Shown piece after piece: positions 50,005 to 60,885 of a stretch of 64,000 nucleotides of DNA. Both the position numbers and the translations under genes were made by a program. The DNA is taken from NCBI GenBank assembly GCA_016800925.1, contig JABCPU010000052.1, positions 62,001 to 126,000 of the forward strand, in the 5' to 3' direction. Under the pieces are notes generated by a model. It was not told where the DNA came from, ran no database searches, and was given only the letters and a program-made list of their open reading frames with translations. This DNA is from Suillus spraguei. Taxonomy: Eukaryota; Basidiomycota; Agaricomycetes; Boletales; Suillaceae. Position 1 is the stretch's first letter, and each line of letters begins with the position of its first letter.

Positions 50005-51002
50005 ATGCCCCACCCCAGGGTCATCTTCCGGGCACCGTCAATCCTTTATAAGACTAGAATGGCTTCCACAACGTCAGATAAAGCGACTCCGGAACGGCGG
50101 GCTGAGCTTTTGCAGAATCTCGCTGAAACCAAAATTTGTTTTGCGGAAGCTTCGAAATCTTTATCTCACGCTCCGACACTGGTAGCTGTGTCAAAGACCA
50201 AGCCGGCATGGATGACTCGTGCTTGTTATGAGGAAGGCCAAAGGGATTTCGGAGAAAATTCTGATATTGATCTAGTGAACAAGGCGAAAAAGGTTAGTAC
50301 TTACCTTTACGTGGTGAACAAGAAGAGACCCACTCGTGATTGATAGCTGGCAGACCTTGACAGCCTTCGATGGCACTTCATAGGTGTGATGAAGAAGACA
50401 GAAGGAGACGACCTTCGGAGGCAAGCGAGGATGAGAGAACTTACAAGTATGTGCATTTGAGTTTATTCCGATTCGCACTGTGACGGTCATTCCGAAAATC
50501 AGCGGTTTCAAATCTTCATGCCATCCAGAGTTTGACTAGCATCGAAGATGCTGATATCTACAATAGTGCTATACCCGCTGACCGCAAGACGCCTCTCAAC
50601 ATGCTCTTGCAAGTTAACACGTCTGGAGAAGTCCAAAAGTCGGGACTGCAATATGTGGACACCGAAACTGAAGCCGTCGACTTCCCGCTATTCAAGCTTG
50701 CTTGCCACATCATTGAACACTGTCCCAAACTACATCTCCAGGGGCTGATGACTATTGGCTCACAGACAGAATCTCTGGCATCATCGGAGCGGCCAAACCA
50801 AGACTTCGAGACACTCAAGAGGACCAGAGATATACTGGAAGGGATGTTTCGAACCAATCCAGCGTTCAATGGGAAATGGGGAGACAACGGAAAACTGCTG
50901 CTCAGTATGGGTATGACGGCTGATTTTGAGGCAGGCTTACGAGCTGGCAGTCACATTGTCAGAGTAGGAACTGGCATATTCGGAGCCAGACGTATGAAGT
51001 GA
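50005..51002 (+). CDS. Pyridoxal phosphate homeostasis protein (YggS/PLPBP, YBL036C type)
   Basis: Key blocks are TPERRAELLQNLAETK, PTLVAVSKTKPAWMTRACYE (PLP lysine in VSKTK), GQRDFGENSDIDLVNKAKK, LADLDSLRWHFIGVM, NLHAIQSLTSIEDADIYNSA, PLNMLLQVNTSGEVQKSGLQ and LHLQGLMTIGSQTE. Near the end are LLSMGMTADFEAGLRAGSHI and VRVGTGIFGARRM. This is the alanine-racemase-like single-domain protein that buffers PLP. After WHFIG the usual LQSNK motif is replaced by a longer divergent stretch (VMKKTEGDDLRRQARMRELT). Two in-frame starts exist: ATG 50059 (MASTTSDK) and ATG 50005, which adds MPHPRVIFRAPSILYKTR, basic and without acidic residues. Introns lie at about 50294-50347 and 50450-50504. Confidence 0.9.
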
Positions 51003-51244
51003 AGAGTCATATAGTACTTACCAAGTTGAGTGTGTAACTAGTGTGACGTGACATTAGTATTGATCAAGACGTCACACTCCGTTTGTTGATCAAAAGTCTT
51101 ACGTGGGAATTCACTATTCAAACTCCGCTTACTGTAGGTTCCCCCCTCCGTTGATCATCGTCGCCGACGCCGACGTCGGGATCAACGGCAACGACAAACA
51201 AATATACGTCTACGACCTTGAACCCTTGTATTTAACGGAAATTC

Positions 51245-53344
51245 ATGAACAGGACCCTTGCACATGCCGTTGGAGGACTCGAAAATCCAATGACACCCGC
51301 AGACCCAAAACCACCAGGAAAGCGGAAAGCAGTTGATGATACTAATCCACTTATACAGGCAGCGAAGAGGCCAAAGGTATGTTTCTCAATTCATGTGCTC
51401 ACGTTACTCATTGAACGATGTATCACAGCTGAACGGCGCGTCTAAACGAAAGTGTAAGTGAGAGTTTGAAGGCAAGTCGCGTGAAATACTCATAATTTGC
51501 GTCTAGACATTGGCGAGGAACAGCCAGGTGGGCTTGTCATTGTACGCGCACCGATATCGCGTCCTACAACTCCACAGAACAATTACTCGTCCTCCCAGCC
51601 ATCGACCGCAACTACCCTTGTACCTCGTCCTCCCTCGTCTCTTTCGCAACCCACCCCCTCCAGCTCCGTAGCTGGGCCTTCTAAGCCGCCAGCTAAGAGG
51701 TTCAAAGTCGATTCGTCACGCGCACCTACTAGCGCCAAGCCACGCGATGTACCATCTTCGACGCGTGAGGAACCAGAATTAGATGAGGATATCAGGCAGA
51801 TGGAATCTGAGACCGTTCATCTTCGTCAGCGGTCGCGCGCCAAAGATGTAATCGACTCTTCATTCAAATTTCCTCCCTCTACACCTAAACACACCTCTCA
51901 GCGATACCCCTCTGACGCGCTTCATCCTCTACCCGACAGCGAAACCCCACAAATAGAGCGCAATAAATTATTCCGTGAAGGAGTGTCTCTTCCCCCGCGT
52001 ACCCCACAAAGGACACCCCAACACTCTCGACGAACGTCGATGAGCGCGCGCGGCAAGCGCATAAGCACAAGTTTTGAAAACACTGGTGTAATCAGTACGT
52101 CTCTCCCCTTTAATTCACCTTTGTTTTTCTTCTACATGTCTGCGCGCGGGTACTAATCATTTTCTTAGCTTATCCACATGCTACTGTATCTGATTCGAGC
52201 TTCTATAAACACATTGACTGCGACCTCCCTGATCCACAACGCGCACGCCAGCTGCTCGTCTGGTCTGCTGCTCGAGCTATGACAAGAATATCTGAAGCCT
52301 CTTCAAGCTCAAAGTCTCAGTCGAAATCTAAAGCATCAAGTAGCGGAAGTGGCAAAGACCCACCCCCGCTTGATGAACGCAGAAAGCAAATTCTGAAGAC
52401 TGTACAGGATGACGTCATTCGCATGCTTGCAGAGAAGAAGATTGATACTCCTGTATATGGTCATGGCCTGGACGGGCAGGCTAGTGGCGAGCGAAATTTG
52501 CAGCCAAATGAACAGAATGTGAAAAATAAAGAGCGGGAGATCAAGTTTCGCGAGCATATCGAGCGGTTCGTTGTTAGTCTACATCCATGACCATGAGTAA
52601 CTAACGATTTATCCACCGCACAGTGCCTCAGCAGAGGCTGATGCCTGGACTCAAGTCGATCACTTTTACGATTCTTATATCACCAACTCCAAGGCGGATC
52701 TGGAGAGAAGACGCCAAGCTCTGCAGCCTCCTTCGTCTGCTAAAGCGAAAGGCAAGCAACGAGCCGCTTCACGAGAGCCACCGGATGACTGGGGGTGGCT
52801 GCTACCTCGTGAGGACGAACTTTCGGATGCTTTTCGAGAGAAGATCGATCTGGATCTCATCAAACGCACAATGTCTGATGTGGTGTCAGAGTCGGGGAAT
52901 AGCCTCGACGAACGAATAGCGGGTGTCCACTTTAAGGTGGACAGTCTGTTCTCATTCGTCCACTCTGCAGTTCAGGCGACAAACGTAGCTGAGTCAGAAC
53001 TCGACTATCGGTTCTCTTTGTTGTCACTAGCGCTCTCGACCCGATCGCGTTCTCTTCCTTCCTTATCACAAAGTTCTTCCCTTTCATCACATCTACCAAT
53101 ACCAAGAGGTTTGCACCAGCATCCACCTGAAGACCAGCAAGATCTTTTTCGTGCACTATCACGAGTGGATATGGATCGGCCGCCAGCCAAAGTTGGGGAC
53201 GCTGCACGGCGTGCTGTGCGGGAAGTGCAGCGGGTAAAGGAAGGCGGCGGTTTTGCAGGCGAGCGGCGGCTGACAGGGCTGCCATCCGGAGTTGGTGCCA
53301 CACCACGCAAGATGCCAGGGACGCCTCGGCGGAAAGAGCGATGA
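51245..53344 (+). CDS. DSN1: DSN1/MIS13 kinetochore protein (MIS12 complex)
   Basis: A long disordered N-terminus (KPPGKRKAVDDTNPLIQAAK and Pro/Ser-rich sequence) leads to the diagnostic region RRTSMSARGKRISTSFENTG. This is followed by PHATVSDSSFYKHIDCDLPD and PQRARQLLVWSAARAM. This 'RR.S...RGKR.S' plus 'P..(F/Y)YKHI...P...R..QLL.W' pair defines Mis13/Dsn1. The RRxS serines match the known Aurora B sites that control CENP-C binding. A helical C-terminal half follows (LKTVQDDVIRMLAEKKIDTP; FREKIDLDLIKRTMSDVVSE). The protein ends with a basic tail, GVGATPRKMPGTPRRKER. The complex links the inner kinetochore to NDC80 and KNL1. Introns lie near 51378-51427 and 51452-51508, near 52096-52169 and near 52567-52622. 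The start is ATG 51245; ATG 51290 is an alternative. Confidence 0.9.
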
Positions 53345-53826
53345 CGATAATGTTTTACTCTCCCCTGTGGCATATATGCGTGTTGGTATCTAAATTATCT
53401 ATTCCTTTTATCTGCAAGATGCGGACTGTAATTCTCAGGAAGGTGTATTAGATGCAGCACTAGTGTATCTTATTCAAATTATTGTGGGGTCTGCATGCAA
53501 TGCTGACTCGGAGTTGTTGCATTCGATCATCCACCTTTTGTACTCGCTACTTGGTTTGTAAGTTACCAGCGGCTGACTGCTATCATATCGAAGTGTAGTA
53601 CAATCAGTTTGTCTCTGGATTAACTTAGTCTCCCTCCTACAACGACGTAACTAGCCTGTCCGTCGATAGATGCTTGCCAGTGCCACATTAGAAATTGACT
53701 TCGCTTCGGATGTATGTGGCTACTCATTTTCTTCCAGACGCTCATAAGTAGAACTTCAACTAGAAGCCCATCGTAGACTCACTCGCTTGGCCAGGGTTTC
53801 TCATTCGTCACTCTTCTTGAATACTC
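53345..53826. other. Intergenic region between DSN1 and the DHHC gene
   Basis: About 480 bp with the DSN1 3' UTR and the next promoter. No gene seen. Confidence 0.4.
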
Positions 53827-55297
53827 ATGCTCTGTGCTCGTCATGTTTTTCGGTGCTTCAAATGGCTCGAGCGGGCTGGAGACCGCGTCACAGGCGCAGC
53901 AGGCCCATATTTCGTTGGGCTTGCAGTAGTACTGCAGGCAATCGGAGCAGCCAGTTTTTGTGCGTGGTCCGCTCTCTAATTGTATGCATGCTCACCTAAA
54001 TTTTAATTCCAGTCACCGTGATCCAACCCAGCCTTCCCCTTCGTTGGCTCACCACACCCCCTTGCGTACTTATTGCACTCAACCTCTTCACACACTACTA
54101 CTATGTATGTACAGTACCACCTGGATTCGTCCAAGATGAGGTCTTGCAACCAGGGAATGGTCGACTCTGGGCCTCACCCTCTCAACTTCGGCCGAGCACT
54201 GGAGTTCGGTGGTCCAACCATGGTATCGTGCTATTGACAGCGAGTACCACTCCATGTAGGAGGTGTGGATTAATGCGCCCAGAAGTAGTGCACCTATTCT
54301 GACGCGGTCCAGGCAGCTGACCTATACTTCACGGAGAGGGCCCACCATTGTCGGATATGTGGCCGGTGTGTGATAAAATATGATCATCATTGTCCTGTAA
54401 ATACTTGAACGCTCTGACCGTGGTGTTATTGCTCACCCGATGGTTAATTATTTCACAGTGTGAGTCTTTATTACTTTGACGGGCTCGTCCCTCTTAGCTC
54501 CCTGCAGGGATAAATCAATGCGTTGGATTAAACAATGAGAGGCATTTTGTCCTTTTCATGTATGTTCTACCTTCTTCTCACAATTCGCGTAGCTCACACA
54601 CCTCCATCAGGGCTTACTTAGTATTATCGACCTTCTTCTTGAGTATTCTTGGTTATTCTCAAGCGCTAGAGGCAGTCGGCCTCACGTATTCCGTACGTCA
54701 CTGTCAATATCATCCAGCCGATGCTCATTACATATGACAGAAAAACTGGCCCTATATAGTGCCACAGTTGGCTTATATCCTCACCTACATGCTCTCTGTT
54801 GTTATTTGCATTGCGGTATTCATCATGCTCTGCTGGCATTTGTGGGGTGTTGCTCGTGGAGAGACTAGCGTTGAAGCACAAGATCATGAAGTCTACAAGC
54901 GCATTGCAAGGGATAGAGGCGATGTATGCGGTTATATCTCACACGATTATTTGCATGCTGATACGCTGTGCAGAATTTTGTGAATTCTTTTGACCTTGGG
55001 TAAGCGGGATGTTAGAGTGTCAGGCATAGGGCGTAATGCTTTGATTTTGATTCAGAAGGAGCACTAACCTGCGCCTTTTCTTCAACATTGGTCCGGATGG
55101 ATAGTAAGTTATGGCTTTCTCTTAATTTACTCTTCTGACCTCCCCTTCACAGCCCGTGGTATACCCTCATTTTACCTCTACGAATAATGCCCTACACAGA
55201 TGGTCGCTCGTGGGCCCGGCGTAAGGGATTTCAAAGACATCAGGGAATTCAAGAGGGAGAGGAATTGACGGATGATGACGATGACGATGATGCATAG
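53827..55297 (+). CDS. DHHC palmitoyltransferase (PFA family)
   Basis: The protein starts MLCARHVFRCFKWLERAGDR. The first membrane segment is AAGPYFVGLAVVLQAIGAA and the second TTPPCVLIALNLFTHYYYVC. The zinc-binding catalytic domain reads CRRCGLMRPE, then AHHCRICGRCVIKYDHHCP with the DHHC motif intact, then GINQCVGLNNERHFVLFM. Two more membrane segments follow (AYLVLSTFFLSILGYSQALE; AYILTYMLSVVICIAVFIML). The C-terminus has WYTLILPLRIMPYTDGRSWA and an acidic end of seven Asp. Four TM segments with a cytosolic DHHC-CRD is the standard fold of S-acyltransferases. The protein is likely an endomembrane enzyme of the PFA3/PFA4 group, but substrates cannot be told. Numerous short introns are present. 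The stop is TAG at 55295-55297. Confidence 0.88.
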
Positions 55298-56994
55298 GCT
55301 GGTGGTTTGTATCAGGCGATATAGTCATCGGTGAGCCCAAAATTTACTTTCTCATATTTGATGATGATGTTTGCCGGGGCCATATGACTCTTTGAATGCG
55401 TGTTTTATCACTTTTCGAAAGTTGTTTGATTTATGTCCGGCTGGGTTAGCCTTTCAGGCTCATCCTTTTATCTGATATGATCTGACTACTTCATGTATCT
55501 CATTACTGACGAGTGCCGTTACAGGGATCTATTAGGGCATCATTATGCCTGATAGCCTGACGCCTTCTATCCTTCGCAGACACTAGTACTTATGAGCACC
55601 AATGATTTATACCCTTCGTGGCCTTACTAATTCGAGTCCCAAAAAAATCGGTTTTCACAACATGGACCGCTCACTGTGTTTGGCCCATTTGTCAGGCGAG
55701 GGGAACCCTAATGAAATTTCTCTTAGCTCACGCACATACGCGACAATAATATTGTTCGTCAATCGGTAACAGTTGTATCGTCAAGTGTGTTGCATTAGCC
55801 CAGTGACCTGGATGCCCGCTTCCGAGTCTTCCTGTCGATAACATTAATACAACGCCGTTCTTCACTAACCATGACTGAGGTGAATGGATGCCCGCTTCCG
55901 AGTCTTCCTGCCGATAACATTAACATAACGCCGTTTTCACAACTAGCCATGACTCCGGTGATAAAACATGCCTTCGTCCATTCGCTGCTTCTCGGTTTAT
56001 CTGCTTCGATCGATATATGTCCACAGGGCAGATGGATCAAGTCCGCTAAAGTGACGTGACAAGAAACAACAGGTAAGCATCTGCCTAAGTTGATAAAACA
56101 ACACTTACAATGCTAGCGAGATATTTCTGCCTCAGCAAAATCGCGTTGTAAACATCGAGCTTCCTGTCAAGCACGGCCAGCTCGCATGCGCACTTTGTAT
56201 CTGGCTTCTGTCTTCGCAATCAGCACAGGAGTGTCTCAAAGGGCACTTCTGCTTTGGGCTCTGTGTACTGCAGACCCTGCGTGCCCCGCGCTTCTTGTGA
56301 AGCGCCGCAAGATTCAGAGAGGATGGAGTCCACATTGTCCTAACTTCGAATCCTAGTGCATAGCACCTGTCTGAATGGCCGCACCTCGTGCGCCTCGGAC
56401 CACCACGTACCATTCATAGAGTTCTTCTCCCCGCAGACAAGTGCCCCATACCCATACCATGCTTTCCCCACAATAGTATCTCGACGAAATGACCGAGAGT
56501 ACGTGGTCGAATCGCCAATTTGGCTGCCAATGCATTGCCCGATACTGATGCACTTCCTGTTATTATAATTTATTTGGCAGACATACCACCTTGATCGGCG
56601 AACGATGATCTCAGGGATCGTTGTGATTTATTCGAGCCAGGTTTGTTCCGGTCCGTGTGCGCGGTAAACCGATGAGGCAAAAGTGGGCACAAAGGCAATG
56701 CTAGGCAATGTCAGTATCACTAGGTGGAGTACTGCGTCAAGATATGTGAGACCTCGTGCTGATGGCGATCATTAGATAGATGAATGCTATGTATCCCGAT
56801 TTAGCTCGGAGGCCAAATGGGCACGCGGCCGGTACGATCGTGCTGGTGTGGAGATGAACAGCATAATTTATAATCAATATGGTATCGAATACAGCAGAAT
56901 ACTGGCATTAGTAAAGTAAGTCTGTGATCACCTTCGCATCCACGCACTACCTCCCACTGAACTAGGTATCATCCAAAACTTTACGGGCGTGGCC
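55298..56994. other. Long intergenic region with a tandem duplication
   Basis: About 1.7 kb without a convincing gene. ORFs at 55795-56040 (-), 56132-56413 (-) and 56356-56568 (+) have no recognisable domain. A 76-bp duplication is listed separately. Confidence 0.45.
55810..55961. repeat. Tandem duplication of a 76-bp unit
   Basis: The sequence from GGATGCCCGCTTCCGAGTCT at 55810 recurs at 55886. The copies stay alike through CGATAACATTAA, ACGCCGTT and CCATGACT..GGTGA, with a few substitutions and a small indel. It looks like a fairly recent local duplication in non-coding DNA. Confidence 0.8.
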
Positions 56995-58338
56995 CTAATA
57001 CATCGAATACTTCCTTTCTCTGTCTCTAAATGCCTTGATTCTACTGATCGACAGACCAAGGGCATTCACCCTGTTCGCAAATGCCACAGCCCGTCCCTCT
57101 ACGCTTCTTTTACGCCTCCTGCACCCATCATCCGCAGTACCCCCGTCAACTCGTACGCCATTGATGATGATGACCTGTACGCGCTCGAACCTGGGTTCCG
57201 GTATATCCTCATCACCTCTCTCGATGGCCTTGATCGTCGCTTCGTTATCTTCGTCCTGCATCTCCTGCGCGTCCCGCCCAATAGCAATGAGCTCCGTCAT
57301 AAATGGCCTGAGTGGCTCCGGACATGCGTCTGGCGTGAGCTTGTGCCCTCCAGGCTCTCGCGCGCTGACGCACATGATCACGGATTGATCAGGAAGAATG
57401 ATTCCTTGCGTCGTGGCCACCTCGAGAATGGCAAGGCTGACGGCGGCAAAATGGGCACGTGGGGGATCATATTTGAAGAGACGCGCGAGAGGGTGGGGTT
57501 GTGAGCTCGGGAGGCTGTGATCTGCTCTAGCACAGCTGCAAGTGCGGAGTAAAGTGTCTCGCGGATGAAGTCGATTTCAGGGGTATCTGGGGTGAGTATC
57601 GAAGGGGAAGGCGTGCGCGGGGGAAATGCGGACAGAACGGATGATGGAGACGAAGGGAAGGAGAAGAATACTTCTTGGACCCATATCCGGATGATTCGGG
57701 GGAAAGTAGATCCGAGTAAACAGGTGGTGGTACGAAGCTCGTCTTGACCTTCAAACCGCTGCCTGATGAGCCTGCATCCAACGCAGCCTGTAGATCGCTT
57801 GCATATCTATCCTGAAAGGTGCGTCTCTGGCTGATTTCAATTGCCACAGCACGTAGATCAGCTGCGATGCCAGCGCACTCGGAGTTTGGGGGGATAGCAA
57901 TAGGTTGGAGGCCACATATGATGCGGGCAAGATCGTGCTGGTCTTGAGGGATGAGGCCCTGTATTCGCGGTACTGCAGCTGCCCAGACAGCTAGAAAGCC
58001 AAGAAATGCTGGTGGGCAGTTATCTGCCGAGAGCTCGAGAGGCGGTGCGGACTTTGTAGCACGAGGAAGTGGTACAGACGGTGGGTGTGTTGTGCATCTA
58101 AGGGCAGCAAAATACAAACATAATGCTGGGCCTGTCACATTGACGTCAGGCGTGATCAGACCGAGACATTAGAGCTGCTTCAGAGCTGCTGCGCACCAGA
58201 TATCATAAGATCTGCTTCCGCAGATGCCAGAACTTGGTCCTCTATCAGTCTCTCTACCTTTGCTTGTGTGAGGGATGACTTTAGATAAGTGTGAAAGCTG
58301 TTCTGAACATATTCTTCGTCGAGCTTGGATCGAGGCAT
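56995..58338 (-). CDS. Hypothetical fungal protein
   Basis: Exon 1 starts MPRSKLDEEYVQNSFHTYLK and ends at ADLMISG. An intron (about 58133-58196) joins in frame to PALCLYFAALRCTTHPPSVP. The protein continues CPPAFLGFLAVWAAAVPRIQ, GLIPQDQHDLARIICGLQPI and a Ser/Pro-rich middle. The C-terminal half reads EIDFIRETLYSALAAVLEQI, ALAILEVATTQGIILPDQSV and RPFMTELIAIGRDAQEMQDE, ending RDRERKYSMY. It is helical and soluble, with no signal peptide or clear membrane segment. I recognise no domain. The frame changes by one base at about 57655 (a GGG run on the plus strand); one extra base there would give a continuous Ser/Pro linker, so this is probably a consensus error or a missed short intron. Confidence 0.65.
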
Positions 58339-58573
58339 CGAGTGAAACCAGGTGAGACCAATGTAATATTGCTGACTAATTCGTGTATAAATTCCATTAT
58401 ATAGTCTGGAAATTATACAAATACCAAATATGAATCAGTTTTATGACAAAAAAGTGCGGAACACAAAAAACAAAGTTATAGCCAAGACGCCTTCTTGTCA
58501 GGTGCAATGGGGCTCTTGTTATATATGCAGAAATGCGTCATGGTTATCCATTCGCTTCTTCTTTCTCCCCGTC

Positions 58574-59394
58574 ATGACTTCCTACCTTGAAAAAGCAGGT
58601 AGAAAGCTCTTTGAAAAGAACCTTGAGCAATACCAACCCGAAGACCCGTTGTATGAGTTTTATACCGACAAACGCGGTAAACAACGCCGCAGAAAGGTGC
58701 GTCCTAGACCTTCCTTTCCGCTGCACTTGGTCTTAATATTTTCAAGCGCGCGATACCCCCCGGCCTTTCAGCACGTGATGCAAATATTCTCAAGTCAGTG
58801 CAGCGCCGTGCCCACTACCTAGACAAAGGCTTCTCCATTTGTGGTCTCCGGTTTGGCTGGACCTTCATCATTGGTATTATCCCTGGCGCCGGCGATGTTG
58901 CTGATGTCACGCTTAATTATTTCCTGGTCGTCCGCAAAGCAAGGCAGGCTGAACTACCAGCTTGGCTCGTGCGCCGGATGCTCCTCAACAATGCAATATC
59001 AGCTTTGAGCGGCCTGGTGCCCGTAGCGGGCGACATTGTCCTGGCTGTGTTCAAGGCGAATTCAAGGAATGCTGCGCTTTTGGAGGAGTTTTTGAGGATA
59101 AGAGGAGCAGAATTTTTGAAGTTGCAGGCGGATGAGGCGCAAGGAAAGGGTCAGAGTGTGCCCAAGAAGGATTCACAACAGATTAAGCCTGGCGCGGGCA
59201 TGTCAAACAATGCGGCAGGGCCTCCACCGCAGCAGAAGACGAAATTTGTGTCTTGGGGCCGTCCGAGCCGCAAAGAAAATGTGCGTCCCCCTACTCCCGG
59301 TGAAATGGGGAGGTTCGTTGAGGATGTGGAGTTAGGTGCCACAGCACCCAGCGGAGAGGCGAATAGCAGTGCCATTACGGTACAGAGAAGATGA
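58574..59394 (+). CDS. DUF4112 membrane protein
   Basis: Exon 1 gives MTSYLEKAGRKLFEKNLEQY and a basic stretch, DKRGKQRRRK. An intron of about 55 nt leads to AIPPGLSARDANILKSVQRR and AHYLDKGFSICGLRFGWTFI. Then come IGIIPGAGDVADVTLNYFLV and AISALSGLVPVAGDIVLAVF. The two 'G..P.aGD..(D/L)' hairpins in hydrophobic surroundings are the hallmark of DUF4112, a small membrane-protein family found in bacteria and fungi with no known role. The C-terminal part is polar and disordered. The frame is open upstream to 58430, but family members start near MTSYLEK. It is transcribed divergently from the hypothetical gene 236 bp away. Confidence 0.85.
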
Positions 59395-60024
59395 CGTTTG
59401 ATTGGAGCCTGACAAATCTACGTTCTGGTATACACGAACTTTTTCCTGGACCCATTTTCTGCTCGAAGTGCTCTCCACCATAACATTATATACCTGTACT
59501 TTGCATGTACTGTAATGTCTGTCGTCTAAGTGGATCAATCATATCATAGGAACCTAGGATAGATGTAGACTAGCTGTATGCATGTACGTACAAGTCAGTG
59601 CGCGTGCAGTACTTTTCGCAGACTACATATGTTAGTTATGCATTGCTTTGAGAACCCTGATATATGTATAGGTTGAGGACTGATGGGCGCCGGCTCTGAT
59701 GTATATGGGAACTAAGTTATTATTGGCTAGTATAACGTACCTCCGCTATCAGGTATGGGCTATCACTTACTGAACTGTTAGGTTGCAACTTGCCTAAATT
59801 TCCAAAAGTGGATTAGTGACGACAACATGACACAGATTCTGCGGGCGTTGTCTTCCTCACAGCAACATCGTGCGTCACGATGACTCTAGCCTTCTGCATG
59901 CAGTTTCCAAGCTACCCAGAAAAGCTTAGTCGCGATCGAAGAGGCTGAGTGCGCGGAGCGCATATAGAGGGCAGCACAAGATCACCAACGATAGTCATTC
60001 CTCCTCTGCGCAATCACAACTATA
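59395..60024. promoter_or_regulatory. Intergenic region and promoter upstream of the first glutathione transferase
   Basis: Holds the DUF4112 3' UTR and the GST promoter. A TATA-like element (CATATAGAGG, 59961-59970) sits about 60 bp before the GST ATG, a reasonable spacing for a stress-inducible gene. No gene seen. Confidence 0.4.
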
Positions 60025-60885
60025 ATGGTTCTCAAGATACACGGCCATGCTAACGCCCCCCTCGTCAGACTCGTTGCAGAAGTCTGCAAAGAGAAGGAAG
60101 TGCCGTACGAGCTTGTGAACGTGGAAGTCTACAAAGGGGAACACAAAACACCTGCATTCAAGGAGTTCCAACCTTTCGGACAGGTCCCCTACATAGTCAG
60201 TGTCTCGTTTTGACCACTAACGGCTACAGATGCTAATACAACAGCGACCAGGATGACGACGGCTTCATTATCTATGAATCTAGAGCCATTTGCAGATACA
60301 TTGCAAAGAAGTACGCATCACAAGGCACTCCAGACCTCGTGCCCCGTGACCCCAAAGCGGAGGCTATCTTTGAACAAGCGGTGTCAATCGAGACATCGAA
60401 CTTTTACCCGTTTGTGTTGGGTATTACTGCGGAGAAAATCATCAAGAAGTAGGTGACTTAACGTTCCGCGGAAGTCGTGGCTGAAGCGTTTTTAACAGGC
60501 ATCGTGGCCTCGAACCAAATGAGGCCAGGATAGCCGACCTGGTGAACAACTTGAACGCAAAGCTAGATGTATACGAAGTTATACTAGGAAAACAGGCGTA
60601 TCTTGCAGGAGGTGTAAGTAATGATGATTGATGCGATCATATGGCTTGCTCACCAGGAGCTTTCATTAGAGTATTACCTTGGCCGACTTATTCCATCTTC
60701 CGTATGGAACAATCGTATTCGAAGAATTGGGGTACAATATGTTGGAAAATAGACCAAATGTGGCAAGGCGAGCACCCGTTCCTAAACAGCTATTATTGTG
60801 CCAGAACTCACCCAACCTACCTTATAGGTGGTGGAAGGATATCACTACAAGGCCTTCGTGGCTTGCGGTCAAGGCCAAAGCTTAA
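60025..60885 (+). CDS. Glutathione S-transferase, phi-like (copy 1)
   Basis: The protein starts MVLKIHGHANAPLVRLVAEV. The thioredoxin-like domain continues YELVNVEVYKGEHKTPAFKE and FQPFGQVPYI, then DDDGFIIYESRAICRYIAKK after an intron; the Glu-Ser of YESRAI binds glutathione. The helical domain has EAIFEQAVSIETSNFYPFVL, KLDVYEVILGKQAYLAGG, LADLFHLPYG and NVARWWKDITTRPSWLAVKA. This matches fungal phi/GSTF-type enzymes for glutathione conjugation in the cytosol. The residue that activates the thiol is not the usual Ser/Thr (NAPLVR where copy 2 has TTSTCT). The last intron (60768-60827) begins with GC, not GT; it is 60 nt and open, so retention would add 20 residues without a stop. Copy 2 has a GT intron at the same place. 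Confidence 0.88.

Noticed and set aside
56336..56356. Another B-box-like sequence (ACTTCGAATCC)
   Set aside because: The surrounding sequence does not fold into a tRNA cloverleaf.
57035..57504. Plus-strand ORFs of 117 and 171 codons
   Set aside because: Antisense to the hypothetical gene at 56995-58338. The minus reading joins properly across an intron to a good start codon.
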